A stretch of 64,000 nt of DNA from Pseudopedobacter beijingensis (GCF_042678145.1 NZ_JBHUDG010000044.1:1-64000), one strand, 5' to 3'; shown: positions 36,556-46,294, numbered from the stretch's first letter. The notes: a model not told the origin generated them from the letters alone. Translations and numbers: made by a program.

Positions 36556-38727
36556 ATGGGGAAATTTTACTTATTTATAATAGCTTGTTTTTCCTTTCTA
36601 CCTTCCTTTGGACAATGTCCTGTAATTAATGGCGCTATGGTAAATTCATGTGCTCAGGGAGGGGGAGAGGGAATTAACGAGTTTGTGGTGTTTACCACTA
36701 CTGTTCAAGCACCGGTAAGTGCCTATACACTGTATTATGGATCTAATAACCCGGCAACTCAAAGCCCGTCGGGTAAATTACCAGGGACAAATACCACAAC
36801 AAAAAACGGCACAGGTAGTTTTGTAACAACCAATGGATGTAACTTTATTCAGGTCAGCAATTCAACAACCATTATACCAGCCAATAGTACGGTTATTTTT
36901 ATTCCAGCAGACTTTGATCAACAGTATGATGTTACAGGAATATGTAATGGAAGCTTATATGTTGTATATATTAATCGTTCTGCTTCTGGCAGTACATGGA
37001 ATGCAGGAGGTGTATTGGCTAATACACCTTCCACAAAACGGTATTTACAAATTACTAACGGAGCATCTACTACCTGTACATCTGGAGTAAGAACTTACTC
37101 TTATCAATGGCCCGGTAATGATGATGGTAACTCGGTTTGGTGGAGTAGTGATGGGAGTGAAAAGTACATCAATAATGGTTGTGGTAGCATTATTCCTCCA
37201 GTTGAGGCAGTGAGTGTTGCTCCTATAGACCCATCACCTTTTTGTATGGGGGTGAATAATGTTCAGGTTGCTTATACTGCTCAGGGGAATCCGGATAGGT
37301 ATTCCCTTGTATGGGATGCGGCAGCATTGGCTGCCGGATTTTCAAATGTTGTAAATGGTACCCTAACCGGAGGAAATATCACTGTAACGGTTCCAGTTAT
37401 GGCTGCGGAGGGAACATATAAAGTAAATCTTACAGTAAGTAAGTCAACAGGTGGAACTTACAGTCCTGTGAAAACAGTGACGCTAACTATAAAAGGTATC
37501 CCAAATGTAGTGATCACTAATCCTGTTTCGGTATGTTCGCCTTCAACTATTGATCTTACAGATCCCTCCATTACTGTAGGTAGTAGTTCCGGGTTAACAT
37601 TTAATTATTATACCGACATCTTGGCAACAAACTTACTTTCTAATCCAACTCAGGTTAATACCAGCGGTACATATTATATTAAAGCTACCAATGCAGGAGG
37701 TTGTTTTGTAATTAAACCTGTAGAAGTGAAAATAAACAATTTACCTGATTTGGTGATAACGCATCCTGTTTCAGTATGTTTACCTTCTGTTGTTGACCTT
37801 ACCGGTTCTGCTGTTACTGCCGGAAGTAGTTCAGGGTTAACGCTTAATTATTATACAGATATATTGGGAACCAGTTTGTTATCTAACCCAACTCAGATTA
37901 ATGTCAGTGGTACTTATTACATAAAAGCTACAAATGCGGGTGGTTGTTCTGTCATCAAACCGGTGGAAGTAAAAGTAAACAAATTACCGAATGCTCCTTT
38001 AATTTCCGGAAATCATGAAATGTGTTTAGGGACAACGACTTTATTAAATGCATCTGTTGCTGGTGGTATATGGAGTAGTTCCAATAATACTATTGCAACA
38101 GTTGATGCATTGGGGAATTTATTAGCCATGAAGGAGGGACAAACAGATATTCTGTATACCATAATTGCAGCATGCGGAAGTGTTTCATCTGTGCCTTTTT
38201 CAGTTGTTATCAATACTTTGGCTTTACCTGGACAAATTAAGGGTACAGGTCAGCTAAAGTTAGGAGAGCAGGGTGTGTTGTCGGTTGATAGAACGGGAGG
38301 GACATGGCAAAGTAACAATCCCGCAGTGGTCACTGTAGATCAGAATGGTAAAATAATGGGGATAAAAGAAGGGGAGTCAGAAATTACTTATCTGGAAAAT
38401 ACATCCTGCGGTTTGGTTAAAACTGGTCCTTTTAATTTACGGGTAATTTTTACGAACGACCTTTTTATACCTAATGCATTTACTCCTAACGGCGATGGAA
38501 GAAACGATAAATTTATTGTTTATGGTACATCTGTAAATAAGATGGAACTATTTGTATTCAATCAATGGGGTGAACTGGTGTACGAAACTGAAGATATGAG
38601 TCAAGGGTGGGATGGAACCTATAAGAATGAAAAGCAACCTGCAGGGGTGTACGTTTATACGGCAAAGATTACCATGAAAAATGGAGAACAGTTGGTGAGA
38701 AAAGGGGCCGTTAATCTGATACGCTAA
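36556..38727 (+). CDS. Secreted multidomain protein with type B T9SS (gliding-motility) C-terminal domain
   Basis: A 723-residue exported protein with a signal peptide (about 1-20). An N-terminal domain resembles lamin-tail-like segments. Two tandem 81-residue repeats follow (residues 316-396 and 397-477; GSSSGLT.NYYTDIL core), then two bacterial Ig group 2-like units (about 480-640: WSSSNNTIATVDALGNLLAM; WQSNNPAVVTVDQNGKIMGI). The end is a CHU_C/gliding-motility domain (FIPNAFTPNGDGRNDKFIVY, ending RKGAVNLIR). Such type B signals need a dedicated SprF-like partner, and one is encoded next. It is probably an adhesin or structural surface protein. Confidence 0.9.
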   Translation: MGKFYLFIIACFSFLPSFGQCPVINGAMVNSCAQGGGEGINEFVVFTTTVQAPVSAYTLYYGSNNPATQSPSGKLPGTNTTTKNGTGSFVTTNGCNFIQVSNSTTIIPANSTVIFIPADFDQQYDVTGICNGSLYVVYINRSASGSTWNAGGVLANTPSTKRYLQITNGASTTCTSGVRTYSYQWPGNDDGNSVWWSSDGSEKYINNGCGSIIPPVEAVSVAPIDPSPFCMGVNNVQVAYTAQGNPDRYSLVWDAAALAAGFSNVVNGTLTGGNITVTVPVMAAEGTYKVNLTVSKSTGGTYSPVKTVTLTIKGIPNVVITNPVSVCSPSTIDLTDPSITVGSSSGLTFNYYTDILATNLLSNPTQVNTSGTYYIKATNAGGCFVIKPVEVKINNLPDLVITHPVSVCLPSVVDLTGSAVTAGSSSGLTLNYYTDILGTSLLSNPTQINVSGTYYIKATNAGGCSVIKPVEVKVNKLPNAPLISGNHEMCLGTTTLLNASVAGGIWSSSNNTIATVDALGNLLAMKEGQTDILYTIIAACGSVSSVPFSVVINTLALPGQIKGTGQLKLGEQGVLSVDRTGGTWQSNNPAVVTVDQNGKIMGIKEGESEITYLENTSCGLVKTGPFNLRVIFTNDLFIPNAFTPNGDGRNDKFIVYGTSVNKMELFVFNQWGELVYETEDMSQGWDGTYKNEKQPAGVYVYTAKITMKNGEQLVRKGAVNLIR
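37501..37986 (+). repeat. Two tandem 243-base coding repeats
   Basis: Units 37501-37743 and 37744-37986 encode 81 residues each with high identity (both contain LLSNPTQ and TYYIKATNAGGC). The third position after them (PNAP...) starts a divergent Ig-like unit. They reflect recent internal duplication. Confidence 0.85.
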
Positions 38728-38775
38728 CCGATGAATATCTCATAAGTTCAGTAATAACTTCATAAAGTGATTTTA

Positions 38776-39789
38776 ATGAAAAAATATACGGGGTTTTGTT
38801 TATGGGTGTTAGTTAATATCACCTTTCTCACAGATCATGTAAAGGCACAAATAGATCCGCATTTCACACAAAATTATATCTATCCTATGGCTGTGAATCC
38901 AGCATTAACAGGAACAATAGATGGTAGTTACCGGATATCGTCAATTTATAGAAATCAATGGGGTAATATTACCAATCCATACAGTACAATTGGTCTGTCT
39001 GCAGAGCTGGCTACGGAAAAGAATATTAATTTAGGTCTTAGTGCTTTTAGACAATCAGCTGGAGATGGAGGGTATAGGTATACATCTGCCAATATCTCTG
39101 CATCTTATAATGGAATAAGGTTTGGTAGCGATGGAGAACAAGAAATAGCCTTAGGAATACAGGCGGGTTTTATACAAGCTAAATTTAATGCAGGAGATCT
39201 TAGGTTTGGTAATCAGTGGATCCCCGGAGTGGGATATGATGGAAGTATAGGAACTGGCGAAAGTTTAGGGGCATTATCTTCGTTAATACCTGATATTGGT
39301 TTTGGTGTAACTTATTTTAATAGAGGTGAAGATAAAAAGGTTGCTCCCTTTGGTGGTTTTTCTGTTTTCCATCTTACACAACCATCTTATTCCTTTTTGG
39401 GGGAAAGTAAAAACGATAAATTGCCCATGAAATATAGTGCACAGGCAGGGGTGAAAATAACCATAAATGAAGGGATGTATCTTGTTCCGCATATCTTATA
39501 TAACCAACAGCAGAAAGCCTCAGAAGTAATAGGATCTTTGTATGCCCAACTTTATATTAATGAAAGTACAGACCTGATGCTTGGGGGAAGTTTCAGAAAG
39601 AAAGATGCGGTGGCACCATTTATAGGTGTTTTTATTAAAGGGACAATGATAGGGTTTAGTTATGATGTTAACACCGGACCGTTAATGAGAAATGTACGTA
39701 ACAGTAATGCGTTTGAGGTTTCTATTTCTTATTCTGGCGGAAGACGGAATGGTAATAAATCTGCTTATTTTAATTGTCCACGCTTTTAA
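38776..39789 (+). CDS. PorP/SprF-family type IX secretion outer-membrane protein
   Basis: About 337 residues with a signal peptide and a beta-barrel pattern. The opening segment QIDPHFTQNYIYPMAVNPAL and then GSYRISSIYRNQWGNITNPY are hallmarks of PorP/SprF. In Flavobacterium johnsoniae SprF is needed to deliver the type B cargo SprB. Its gene follows the type B cargo gene here by about 50 bases. The ATG at 38776 is preferred to GTG at 38767. Confidence 0.92.
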   Translation: MKKYTGFCLWVLVNITFLTDHVKAQIDPHFTQNYIYPMAVNPALTGTIDGSYRISSIYRNQWGNITNPYSTIGLSAELATEKNINLGLSAFRQSAGDGGYRYTSANISASYNGIRFGSDGEQEIALGIQAGFIQAKFNAGDLRFGNQWIPGVGYDGSIGTGESLGALSSLIPDIGFGVTYFNRGEDKKVAPFGGFSVFHLTQPSYSFLGESKNDKLPMKYSAQAGVKITINEGMYLVPHILYNQQQKASEVIGSLYAQLYINESTDLMLGGSFRKKDAVAPFIGVFIKGTMIGFSYDVNTGPLMRNVRNSNAFEVSISYSGGRRNGNKSAYFNCPRF

Positions 39790-39806
39790 CTCTTAAGACA
39801 GTATCA

Positions 39807-41585
39807 ATGATTAATTTTTACCAATCTAAAAACCGCAATCCGATACTGAATATGTTTATGGTTGTGGGATTTATCGCTGTACAGGCAGTGTCATCTTATG
39901 CTCAAAAAAGCAGAATAGATTATTTTGAAAAGGCAGAAGAAGCTTATTATAAAAGAGATTATTTTTTGGCAGGCAGATACTACGAGTATTTTCTGGGCTT
40001 TAAAACATCTAACGAAAAAACAGTGAAAGGGAGTGCTTATATTACCAAGTTAACAAAACAGATGGGAAATGTAAGTACACAAGAAATAGCCTTATATCGT
40101 TTGACAGAAAGCTATTATAAGCTACCAAATTATAATTTAGCAGAATTTTATGGAGAAAAGGCGGTTAACTTATCTATTAAACAATTTCCGCTAACAAGAT
40201 ACTGGTATGCATCTGCATTAAAATCAAACGGTAAATTTTCTGAAGCAGAACAACAATTTAAACAATTTATTAAAGCGCATACTGTTAAAGATCGTTATGT
40301 GAGAAAAGCTGAGCAGGAAATGAACAGTCTTGTTTTTATTGAAGAGCAAAAGAGTAAAGGAAAGGACAGTTCCATTACGATAGAAAATATAATTGTACCA
40401 GCCGAAGGCGTTTATGCTTTACGGTCTGTACAGTCAGATGAACGTTTTCTGTTTACAGCTACTACAAAAACAGAGTTGGAGAAGCAAGGGTATGAAACAA
40501 GAATTTATCAGGGAAGATTAAAAAATAATCAATTATTAGATGTAGGTCTATTTCCAGAGAAACAGGATGAAGAGCAGGTACGTTATGGCGAAGGGGTTTT
40601 AAGTACGGATGGAAATTGTTTCTTCTATACACAGGCCACAGGAATACAAGGGCAGGGGAAGTCAGATATTTATTATAGTATAAAAGATAATGGTGCCTGG
40701 ACAAAGCCAGTTTTAGTAGAAGGAGGTATAAATATGTCTGAGTATAGTGCTAAACAGCCAATGATTACACCTGATGGTAAATATTTGTTGTTTTCATCCG
40801 ATCGCCCGGGAGGCTTCGGAGGTTTTGATATTTGGTTTTCTACCATAGATAGTAACAATAAAGTAATAGGGAAACCTCAAAATGCAGGAAAGAATATCAA
40901 TACTGTAGAAGATGAAAACTCACCATTTTATCATCAGGAAAGTAAAACATTGTTTTTTTCGAGCAATGGAAAAAAAGGTATGGGCGGTTTTGATATTTAC
41001 GGATCCTATGGAGATGTAGGGAAGTGGGGCGAATCGTTTAATTTAGGAGAGCCGTTTAATTCGGTCAGAGACGATCTGTATTTTTATGCAAATCCTTATA
41101 AAGACTTTGCCAAAGAGGCATTTCTGAGTTCGGATAGGTATACAGACTGTTGTTTGCAGGTGTATAAGTTGACCCGAGAAATACCAAGATTACCTATAGA
41201 TAGAAAAGATGAAATAGTTCAACCAATTGCTAAGAAACAAGACTCATTAGTAATATATTTTGATTTTGATAGTAGCATATTGACTGCCGAATCGGAATCT
41301 CATTTGAGAAGCCTTGCTCAGGATCAATTAAAAGAAACTTCTTTAATTAAGATAAGTGGATTTACGGATGGTAAAGGAACTTTGTTATATAATCAAAAAT
41401 TGGCGCTAAGAAGAATTGTAAGTTGTTTACAAATTTTGAAAGAACAAGGGATTCAGGATTCTCGACTAATAACGTATGTTGGGGCTTCTTGTTGCCCAGT
41501 TCAGGAAGAACTTTTAGGAGATGGAACAGATAACTCTGAAGCAAGACAACAAAACAGAAGGGTTGTAGTTGAAGTGTTAAAATAA
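39807..41585 (+). CDS. OmpA-family protein with TPR-like and PD40 repeats (PorE-like)
   Basis: About 592 residues. A signal peptide is followed by a TPR-like helical region (about 30-140), a PD40/WD40-like beta-propeller (about 170-430: MITPDGKYLLFSSDRPGGFG; TLFFSSNGKKGMGGFDIYGS) and a C-terminal OmpA peptidoglycan-binding domain (about 480-592, IYFDFDSSILTAES...ISGFTDGKG). The order TPR-PD40-OmpA resembles T9SS component PorE and partners of SprF, though a carboxypeptidase-regulatory domain is not clear here. The ATG at 39807 is preferred to the upstream TTG at 39774, which would overlap the SprF gene. Confidence 0.88.
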   Translation: MINFYQSKNRNPILNMFMVVGFIAVQAVSSYAQKSRIDYFEKAEEAYYKRDYFLAGRYYEYFLGFKTSNEKTVKGSAYITKLTKQMGNVSTQEIALYRLTESYYKLPNYNLAEFYGEKAVNLSIKQFPLTRYWYASALKSNGKFSEAEQQFKQFIKAHTVKDRYVRKAEQEMNSLVFIEEQKSKGKDSSITIENIIVPAEGVYALRSVQSDERFLFTATTKTELEKQGYETRIYQGRLKNNQLLDVGLFPEKQDEEQVRYGEGVLSTDGNCFFYTQATGIQGQGKSDIYYSIKDNGAWTKPVLVEGGINMSEYSAKQPMITPDGKYLLFSSDRPGGFGGFDIWFSTIDSNNKVIGKPQNAGKNINTVEDENSPFYHQESKTLFFSSNGKKGMGGFDIYGSYGDVGKWGESFNLGEPFNSVRDDLYFYANPYKDFAKEAFLSSDRYTDCCLQVYKLTREIPRLPIDRKDEIVQPIAKKQDSLVIYFDFDSSILTAESESHLRSLAQDQLKETSLIKISGFTDGKGTLLYNQKLALRRIVSCLQILKEQGIQDSRLITYVGASCCPVQEELLGDGTDNSEARQQNRRVVVEVLK

Positions 41586-41686
41586 ATAAGTTTCTATGTG
41601 AAATTTTCCTAAACTACCTTTATATAATTTGAATTTTTTGTTTTTATGGTTCGGTTTTTGAGTATAACTTAAAAAAAATAGAAAGC

Positions 41687-42151
41687 ATGAAAAAACAATT
41701 TATTTTTAGTGTAATTGCAGCAGGCTTGTTTTTAGGAGCTTGCCAAAATAGATCTACTCAGCAAAACGAGGGTGAGCTTGCAAATGATAGCAGTACAGTA
41801 ATAGCTGATACCACTGCTTATGCAGATAATAGCCAAACTTCATTAGATTGGGCTGGAACCTACTCTGGTACATTACCTTGTGCAGATTGCGAAGGTATAA
41901 AAACCACAATTACCATTAATCAGGATGGGAAGTTTGAACGTAAAAGTGAATATCTGGGTAAAGGGGACAATAATATATTTGACGAAAAAGGAACATTCAC
42001 CTGGGATAGTGCGGGTAGAAACATTATTACTAAAATAGGGACAGAAACTTACCAATATAAAGTAGGAGAAGGTTTTCTTCAACAATTGGATCAGGAGGGT
42101 AATGAAATAACCGGAAATCTAGCTGATCACTATATTTTAAAAAAGAAATAA
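41687..42151 (+). CDS. NlpE-like (copper resistance NlpE N-terminal domain) lipoprotein
   Basis: A 154-residue lipoprotein with a lipobox ending at Cys19 (FLGAC). The mature part is an NlpE N-terminal beta-barrel: WAGTYSGTLPCADCEGIKTT carries the family CxxC, and DEKGTFTWDSAGRNIITKIG follows. In E. coli NlpE senses surface or copper stress. Whether this single-domain protein signals is unknown. No operon partner is obvious. Confidence 0.85.
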   Translation: MKKQFIFSVIAAGLFLGACQNRSTQQNEGELANDSSTVIADTTAYADNSQTSLDWAGTYSGTLPCADCEGIKTTITINQDGKFERKSEYLGKGDNNIFDEKGTFTWDSAGRNIITKIGTETYQYKVGEGFLQQLDQEGNEITGNLADHYILKKK

Positions 42152-42191
42152 TAAGTGTTATAGAACATCTTAGTCCCACCCAGATAGTTAT

Positions 42192-43163
42192 TTAACATAT
42201 TTGGCTGGGACTTTGCCCAAAATGTTTCTTGAAAGAAGTAGAAAAATGTCTGGAGTTTTTAAAACCCATCATGTTGGAAACCTCAGAAACATTTAGATCC
42301 CCTCTCAGGAGCAATTTCTTAGCCTCCTGCATTTTAATGTCGTTCCAAAAACTAAATACCGTTGTTCCAAACAATTCTTTAAACCCTCTTTTTAAAGTAA
42401 ATTCATTTGTTCCAAATTGATGCGCAAGATCTATCAGCAAACAGGGTTCAGCCATGTTTTGTGTAATATGATCGCGAATAGCATACATTTTCTCTACATC
42501 TTGTTTTTTTAGTTTAGTTTGGGAAATAGGATCTTTCAGTTGTTCCAGTTGTAACAAAAGCAGTTCAATCACTTTAGCCTCTAAAAACATTCTTTTATAT
42601 ATACCATCTCGGTTGCATTGAATGATATCGCGTATAATAGCATACATTTCATTACTAATCTGGTGATTTTGGCTTTTCATCATACTTGAGCAGCCAGAAT
42701 CCATTATTTTCCTGAAGGAGTTAAATATAGAAGTATCTTCGGGCAAATACTTTTTAAAAAAGGAAGGAGATAAATTAACCTCGAAAACTTCAAAACCTTT
42801 ACAATCCCAAACCATTTTACCTTTTAAACTATTGGCATACATAATATTATGCTGGAAAGGTTTAAAGGAAATTTCTTCAGAGAAATTAGTGAAGTAGGTG
42901 CTATTACTCCCTTTTAAGGCAAAGTGCATTTCTACAGTTTCAAAATCGCTTTCAAAACTAACAATGGTTTTATTATTCAATGCCAGATTTCCATAGCCAA
43001 TATGTACACCCATAAAATAAATCTCTTTGTAATAGGCATTACCTATGTTATGGTCTATGGATGTTGTGCATTCCATAACATTTCTCTGTTCAGATGCAGG
43101 TAAAGGGTATTTCTTTTCCAGAATCAGATCATTGATATCTTTATCATATAGGTGAAGTGTCAT
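42192..43163 (-). CDS. AraC-family transcriptional regulator (PchR-like)
   Basis: A 323-residue regulator. The N-terminal part (about 1-210) is a ligand-binding region without clear motif. The C-terminal pair of helix-turn-helix units (about 225-323) includes DLAHQFGTNEFTLKRGFKEL and VSNMMGFKNSRHFSTSFKKH. The C-terminus resembles PchR/YbtA-type activators that respond to ferric siderophores. It is divergent from the small ORF, SIP-type reductase and MATE genes, which it probably controls. Confidence 0.85.
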   Translation of the reverse strand: MTLHLYDKDINDLILEKKYPLPASEQRNVMECTTSIDHNIGNAYYKEIYFMGVHIGYGNLALNNKTIVSFESDFETVEMHFALKGSNSTYFTNFSEEISFKPFQHNIMYANSLKGKMVWDCKGFEVFEVNLSPSFFKKYLPEDTSIFNSFRKIMDSGCSSMMKSQNHQISNEMYAIIRDIIQCNRDGIYKRMFLEAKVIELLLLQLEQLKDPISQTKLKKQDVEKMYAIRDHITQNMAEPCLLIDLAHQFGTNEFTLKRGFKELFGTTVFSFWNDIKMQEAKKLLLRGDLNVSEVSNMMGFKNSRHFSTSFKKHFGQSPSQIC

Positions 43164-43342
43164 TCTTTTTTTTGTTATTTCTACTTTTTGGACTTTTTAC
43201 TCCCTTATTGAAACATTCTTCCAGATGTTAAAAATTACTTTTGTAAAAGTAGTTATTTAGAATAGTTCTACATAGTGTGCGGTGTCATAATTAATATTGA
43301 TAGAGTAGAATCAGGTTAGAAATGGTGTTTTTATGTATAGAA

Positions 43343-43489
43343 ATGATAAAACAAGGACAAATCATACTATTCGATTTTTTAGCAAAAGCGTTACAATATT
43401 TAGGTAGGGGAATAGATTGGCGTACCGAGGTTTACCAAAATTCATCCCTTTATGAAGATACCGAGGAAAATTACAGTAAAAATAATTAA
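43343..43489 (+). CDS. Small 48-residue protein, first gene before the SIP reductase
   Basis: ATG at 43343 opens a 48-codon frame whose TAA abuts the ATG of the next gene with no gap. The product begins MIKQGQIILFDFLAKALQYL and continues with GRGIDWRTEVYQNSSLYEDT and an acidic tail. It is an amphipathic helix followed by a polar tail. The exact abutment implies translational coupling. No family was recognised. It may be a leader peptide or a small accessory of the transporter/reductase pair. Confidence 0.55.
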   Translation: MIKQGQIILFDFLAKALQYLGRGIDWRTEVYQNSSLYEDTEENYSKNN

Positions 43490-44311
43490 ATGAGCAAGAA
43501 GAATTTTAAAACTATAAAAGCCGAATTGTGTGTGGATAGAAAAGAATATATAACACCACACTATATACGGGTTTATTTAAAGGGAGAAGAAGTTAAAATT
43601 TTCCAAAATACAACTGTAGGAGTAAACAATAAGATATTGGTTCCGCCCAAAGGACTTAATAAGGTTTATTTTCCGGAGTTTGATTATGAAAGTATGCAGT
43701 GGAAGCCTCAGCCCGAAGCATTGAAACCGGCGGTAAGAACCTATACACATAGAGGTATAAATTTGGAAGATAATGAAATGTGGATAGACTTTGTGGCTCA
43801 TGGAGAGGAAGGTCCGGCATCTGCATGGGCAATAAATGCAAAAAAAGGAGATGTGTTAGGATTGATGATGCATGATGGGCAAACAGAGCTTTATACTAAA
43901 GCAGATTGGTATTTACTAGTTGCCGATGCTACAGGAATTCCGGTGATAGCCTCCATTTTAGAGGATTTACCTGCGGAGGCTAAAGGCGTTTGTATATTGG
44001 AAGTTTTTGGAAAAGAAGACGAACAAAAATTAGACACAAAAGCAGATATCCGGTTTATTTGGTTACATAATCAGCATCCGCAAGAAACAAGTAATTTACC
44101 TTCTTATGTAAAGCAACAAAACTTACCAGAAACCTCCAAATTTGGTTATGTAGCAGCAGAATTTAATTCGGTAAAAGAAATAAGAACCTATTTGAGGAAA
44201 ACGAAAAACTGGAAAAGGGAGGAGCTGAATGCCTATTCTTATTGGAAGTCAGGCGTGGCCGAAGATAAATCCGCAGTAGAAAGACACGAAGAAAACGAAG
44301 TAACAGTATAA
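43490..44311 (+). CDS. Siderophore-interacting protein (FAD-dependent ferric reductase)
   Basis: A 273-residue SIP/ViuB-type flavoprotein expected to reduce ferric siderophores in the cytoplasm to release iron. The FAD-binding region includes AVRTYTHRGINLEDNEMWID and FVAHGEEGPASAWAINAKKG. The NAD(P)H-binding half includes WYLLVADATGIPVIASILED. The C-terminus FGYVAAEFNSVKEIRTYLRK and the YWKSG motif are typical. It sits between a coupled small ORF and a MATE gene (6-base gap). Confidence 0.92.
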   Translation: MSKKNFKTIKAELCVDRKEYITPHYIRVYLKGEEVKIFQNTTVGVNNKILVPPKGLNKVYFPEFDYESMQWKPQPEALKPAVRTYTHRGINLEDNEMWIDFVAHGEEGPASAWAINAKKGDVLGLMMHDGQTELYTKADWYLLVADATGIPVIASILEDLPAEAKGVCILEVFGKEDEQKLDTKADIRFIWLHNQHPQETSNLPSYVKQQNLPETSKFGYVAAEFNSVKEIRTYLRKTKNWKREELNAYSYWKSGVAEDKSAVERHEENEVTV

Positions 44312-44317
44312 ATATTT

Positions 44318-45688
44318 ATGGATAAACAGAAACAGCTTATTTTAAACGGATCGTTACCTAAAGTAATGTGGCAGCTGTCATGGCCTGCAGTGGTGGCAAT
44401 GGTACTTTATGGGATGAACAATTTTCTGGATGGTATATTTGTTGGACATCTTATAAATAATACAGCATTAGCTGCGGTAGGTGTAGCCTATCCTTTGGCT
44501 CAGTTTGCTCAGGGTTTTGGTACCCTGATTGGAACTGGACTAGGGTCGGCTATTAGTATCTGGATAGGAGCGAATGATAAGGGAAAGCTGCGGAAATCTT
44601 TAGGTACAGCAAATTGCCTGACCTTAATATTTTCGTTGTTGATTACGATCCCCTGTTATTATTATGCCGATAATCTGATTTACATGATGGGAGGCAGAGG
44701 CGAAATAGCCATATTGGGAGCCGAATATTTTAGAGCAACCATATTGGGAAGTTTCTTTTGGATTCATGGTTTGGCTCTGAATATGATTATACGAGCCGAA
44801 GGACGCATGAAAACTGCTGCCTGGATGATTGCAGTAGGCTTGATAGTAGATGTTATTCTGAAGCCCATATTTATAGACACTTTAGGATGGGGAGTTGCCG
44901 GTGCAGCATGGGCAACCAACATATCCATGGTAGTTTATATGCTATTAGGGATTTGGTACTATGCCGGAGGAAAAGCATCTTTCAAAACCGTTTTCTGGTC
45001 GTTGAAATTGGATAAAGAAATTGTTAAAGAAACCCTTTCTTTAGGAATGCCCGGTTTTGTGATGATGGTAATGATAGTGGTACAGAATGTGGTGGTATTT
45101 AATGCACTGGCAAAATATGGAAACGATATGGATATTACCTTTTTTACTGCTGTTAATCGGTTTTATATTCTGCTGAATACTCCTTTATGGGGACTTATGA
45201 GAGCCCTGCAACCTGTTACAGGTATGAATTACGGAGCCAAACTGTACGAACGAAGTATCTCCTCTTATCGTATGTTTTCATTAACAGGCTTGTGTGTTTT
45301 GCTGCCCTTTTGGCTGTTTGTGATGTTATACCCTTCGGGAGTATTGTCTGTAATGATTCCGCATGTAGCGTTTACAAGCTATCAATTATTGGATTTTAGA
45401 GTTTATATGAGCGTATTGCTGGTACTTCCATTTATGTTTATGGCTATGGTGTGGTTTCCGGCAATAGATCACGCTAAACCTGCAACCATCATTAGTATTT
45501 TACGACAGGTAGTTTTTTACATCCCGGTGTTACTTATAGTGCCACATTTTTTTGGAATAAGAAGTATTTATATCGCAAGTGCTATTATAGATTGGTTGGT
45601 GTTTTTTATGATTTTATATGCTGTTTTTAAAAGTATCAACAAACTAAGAAGCCAAAATGTATCAGAAGAAGTAAACGTTTTTTTATAA
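44318..45688 (+). CDS. MATE-family efflux transporter
   Basis: A 456-residue membrane protein with twelve predicted helices in two MATE halves. Segments such as GSLPKVMWQLSWPAVVAMVL, GTGLGSAISIWIGANDKGKL and IIRAEGRMKTAAWMIAVGLI fit the family. It starts 6 bases after the SIP gene. This pairing suggests export of a siderophore or of its stripped scaffold, rather than general drug efflux, but this is inferred only from context. Confidence 0.9.
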   Translation: MDKQKQLILNGSLPKVMWQLSWPAVVAMVLYGMNNFLDGIFVGHLINNTALAAVGVAYPLAQFAQGFGTLIGTGLGSAISIWIGANDKGKLRKSLGTANCLTLIFSLLITIPCYYYADNLIYMMGGRGEIAILGAEYFRATILGSFFWIHGLALNMIIRAEGRMKTAAWMIAVGLIVDVILKPIFIDTLGWGVAGAAWATNISMVVYMLLGIWYYAGGKASFKTVFWSLKLDKEIVKETLSLGMPGFVMMVMIVVQNVVVFNALAKYGNDMDITFFTAVNRFYILLNTPLWGLMRALQPVTGMNYGAKLYERSISSYRMFSLTGLCVLLPFWLFVMLYPSGVLSVMIPHVAFTSYQLLDFRVYMSVLLVLPFMFMAMVWFPAIDHAKPATIISILRQVVFYIPVLLIVPHFFGIRSIYIASAIIDWLVFFMILYAVFKSINKLRSQNVSEEVNVFL

Positions 45689-45835
45689 AAGCTATGTTGT
45701 ATTATTGGGTATTATATCTTGGAACCAAAAACTTTTTTGAGAATAAAAAATCTAAGGGTTTAGTACAATCTGATTGGTTTTCGGTCTGATTATTAGATTT
45801 TATATAATGAGGTGAAAAAATGCTCCGTCAGGATT

Positions 45836-46294
45836 TTACCTCATCATTCTGTCCATTTCCCTTTTCACATCGCGTTCCTTGATAGATTCCCGTTTATCAA
45901 AATCTTTTTTTCCTTGAGCAAGCGCTATTTCCATCTTGGCAAAACCACGCTCGTTAATAAAAATACGCAGCGGAATAATCGTTAGCCCTTTATCTTCCCC
46001 TTTAATCGATAATTTTTTGAGCTCCTTTTTGGTAAGCAATAACTTACGGTCCCTTTTAGCTTCATGATTATAAAAAGACCCATGAGAATATTCTGCAATA
46101 TCCATATTCCTCACATAAAGCTCGCCGTTTAAGAAAGCACAAAAAGAATCGCTGATATTTGCTTTTCCCTGACGGATAGATTTGATTTCCGTACCAAGCA
46201 ATTTAATTCCCGCTACAAACTTTTCTAAAAGATTATATTCAAAAGTTGCTTTCTTGTTTCTGATGTTAACGCTATTTGTAATCTTCGCTGCCAT
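45836..46294 (-). CDS. smpB: SsrA-binding protein SmpB
   Basis: A 152-residue SmpB, which carries tmRNA to stalled ribosomes. Conserved segments are NKKATFEYNLLEKFVAGIKL, GTEIKSIRQGKANISDSFC and the C-terminal KGKKDFDKRESIKERD-like basic tail (read as AQGKKDFDKRESIKERDVKR). The tmRNA gene is not in this window. Confidence 0.97.
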   Translation of the reverse strand: MAAKITNSVNIRNKKATFEYNLLEKFVAGIKLLGTEIKSIRQGKANISDSFCAFLNGELYVRNMDIAEYSHGSFYNHEAKRDRKLLLTKKELKKLSIKGEDKGLTIIPLRIFINERGFAKMEIALAQGKKDFDKRESIKERDVKREMDRMMR

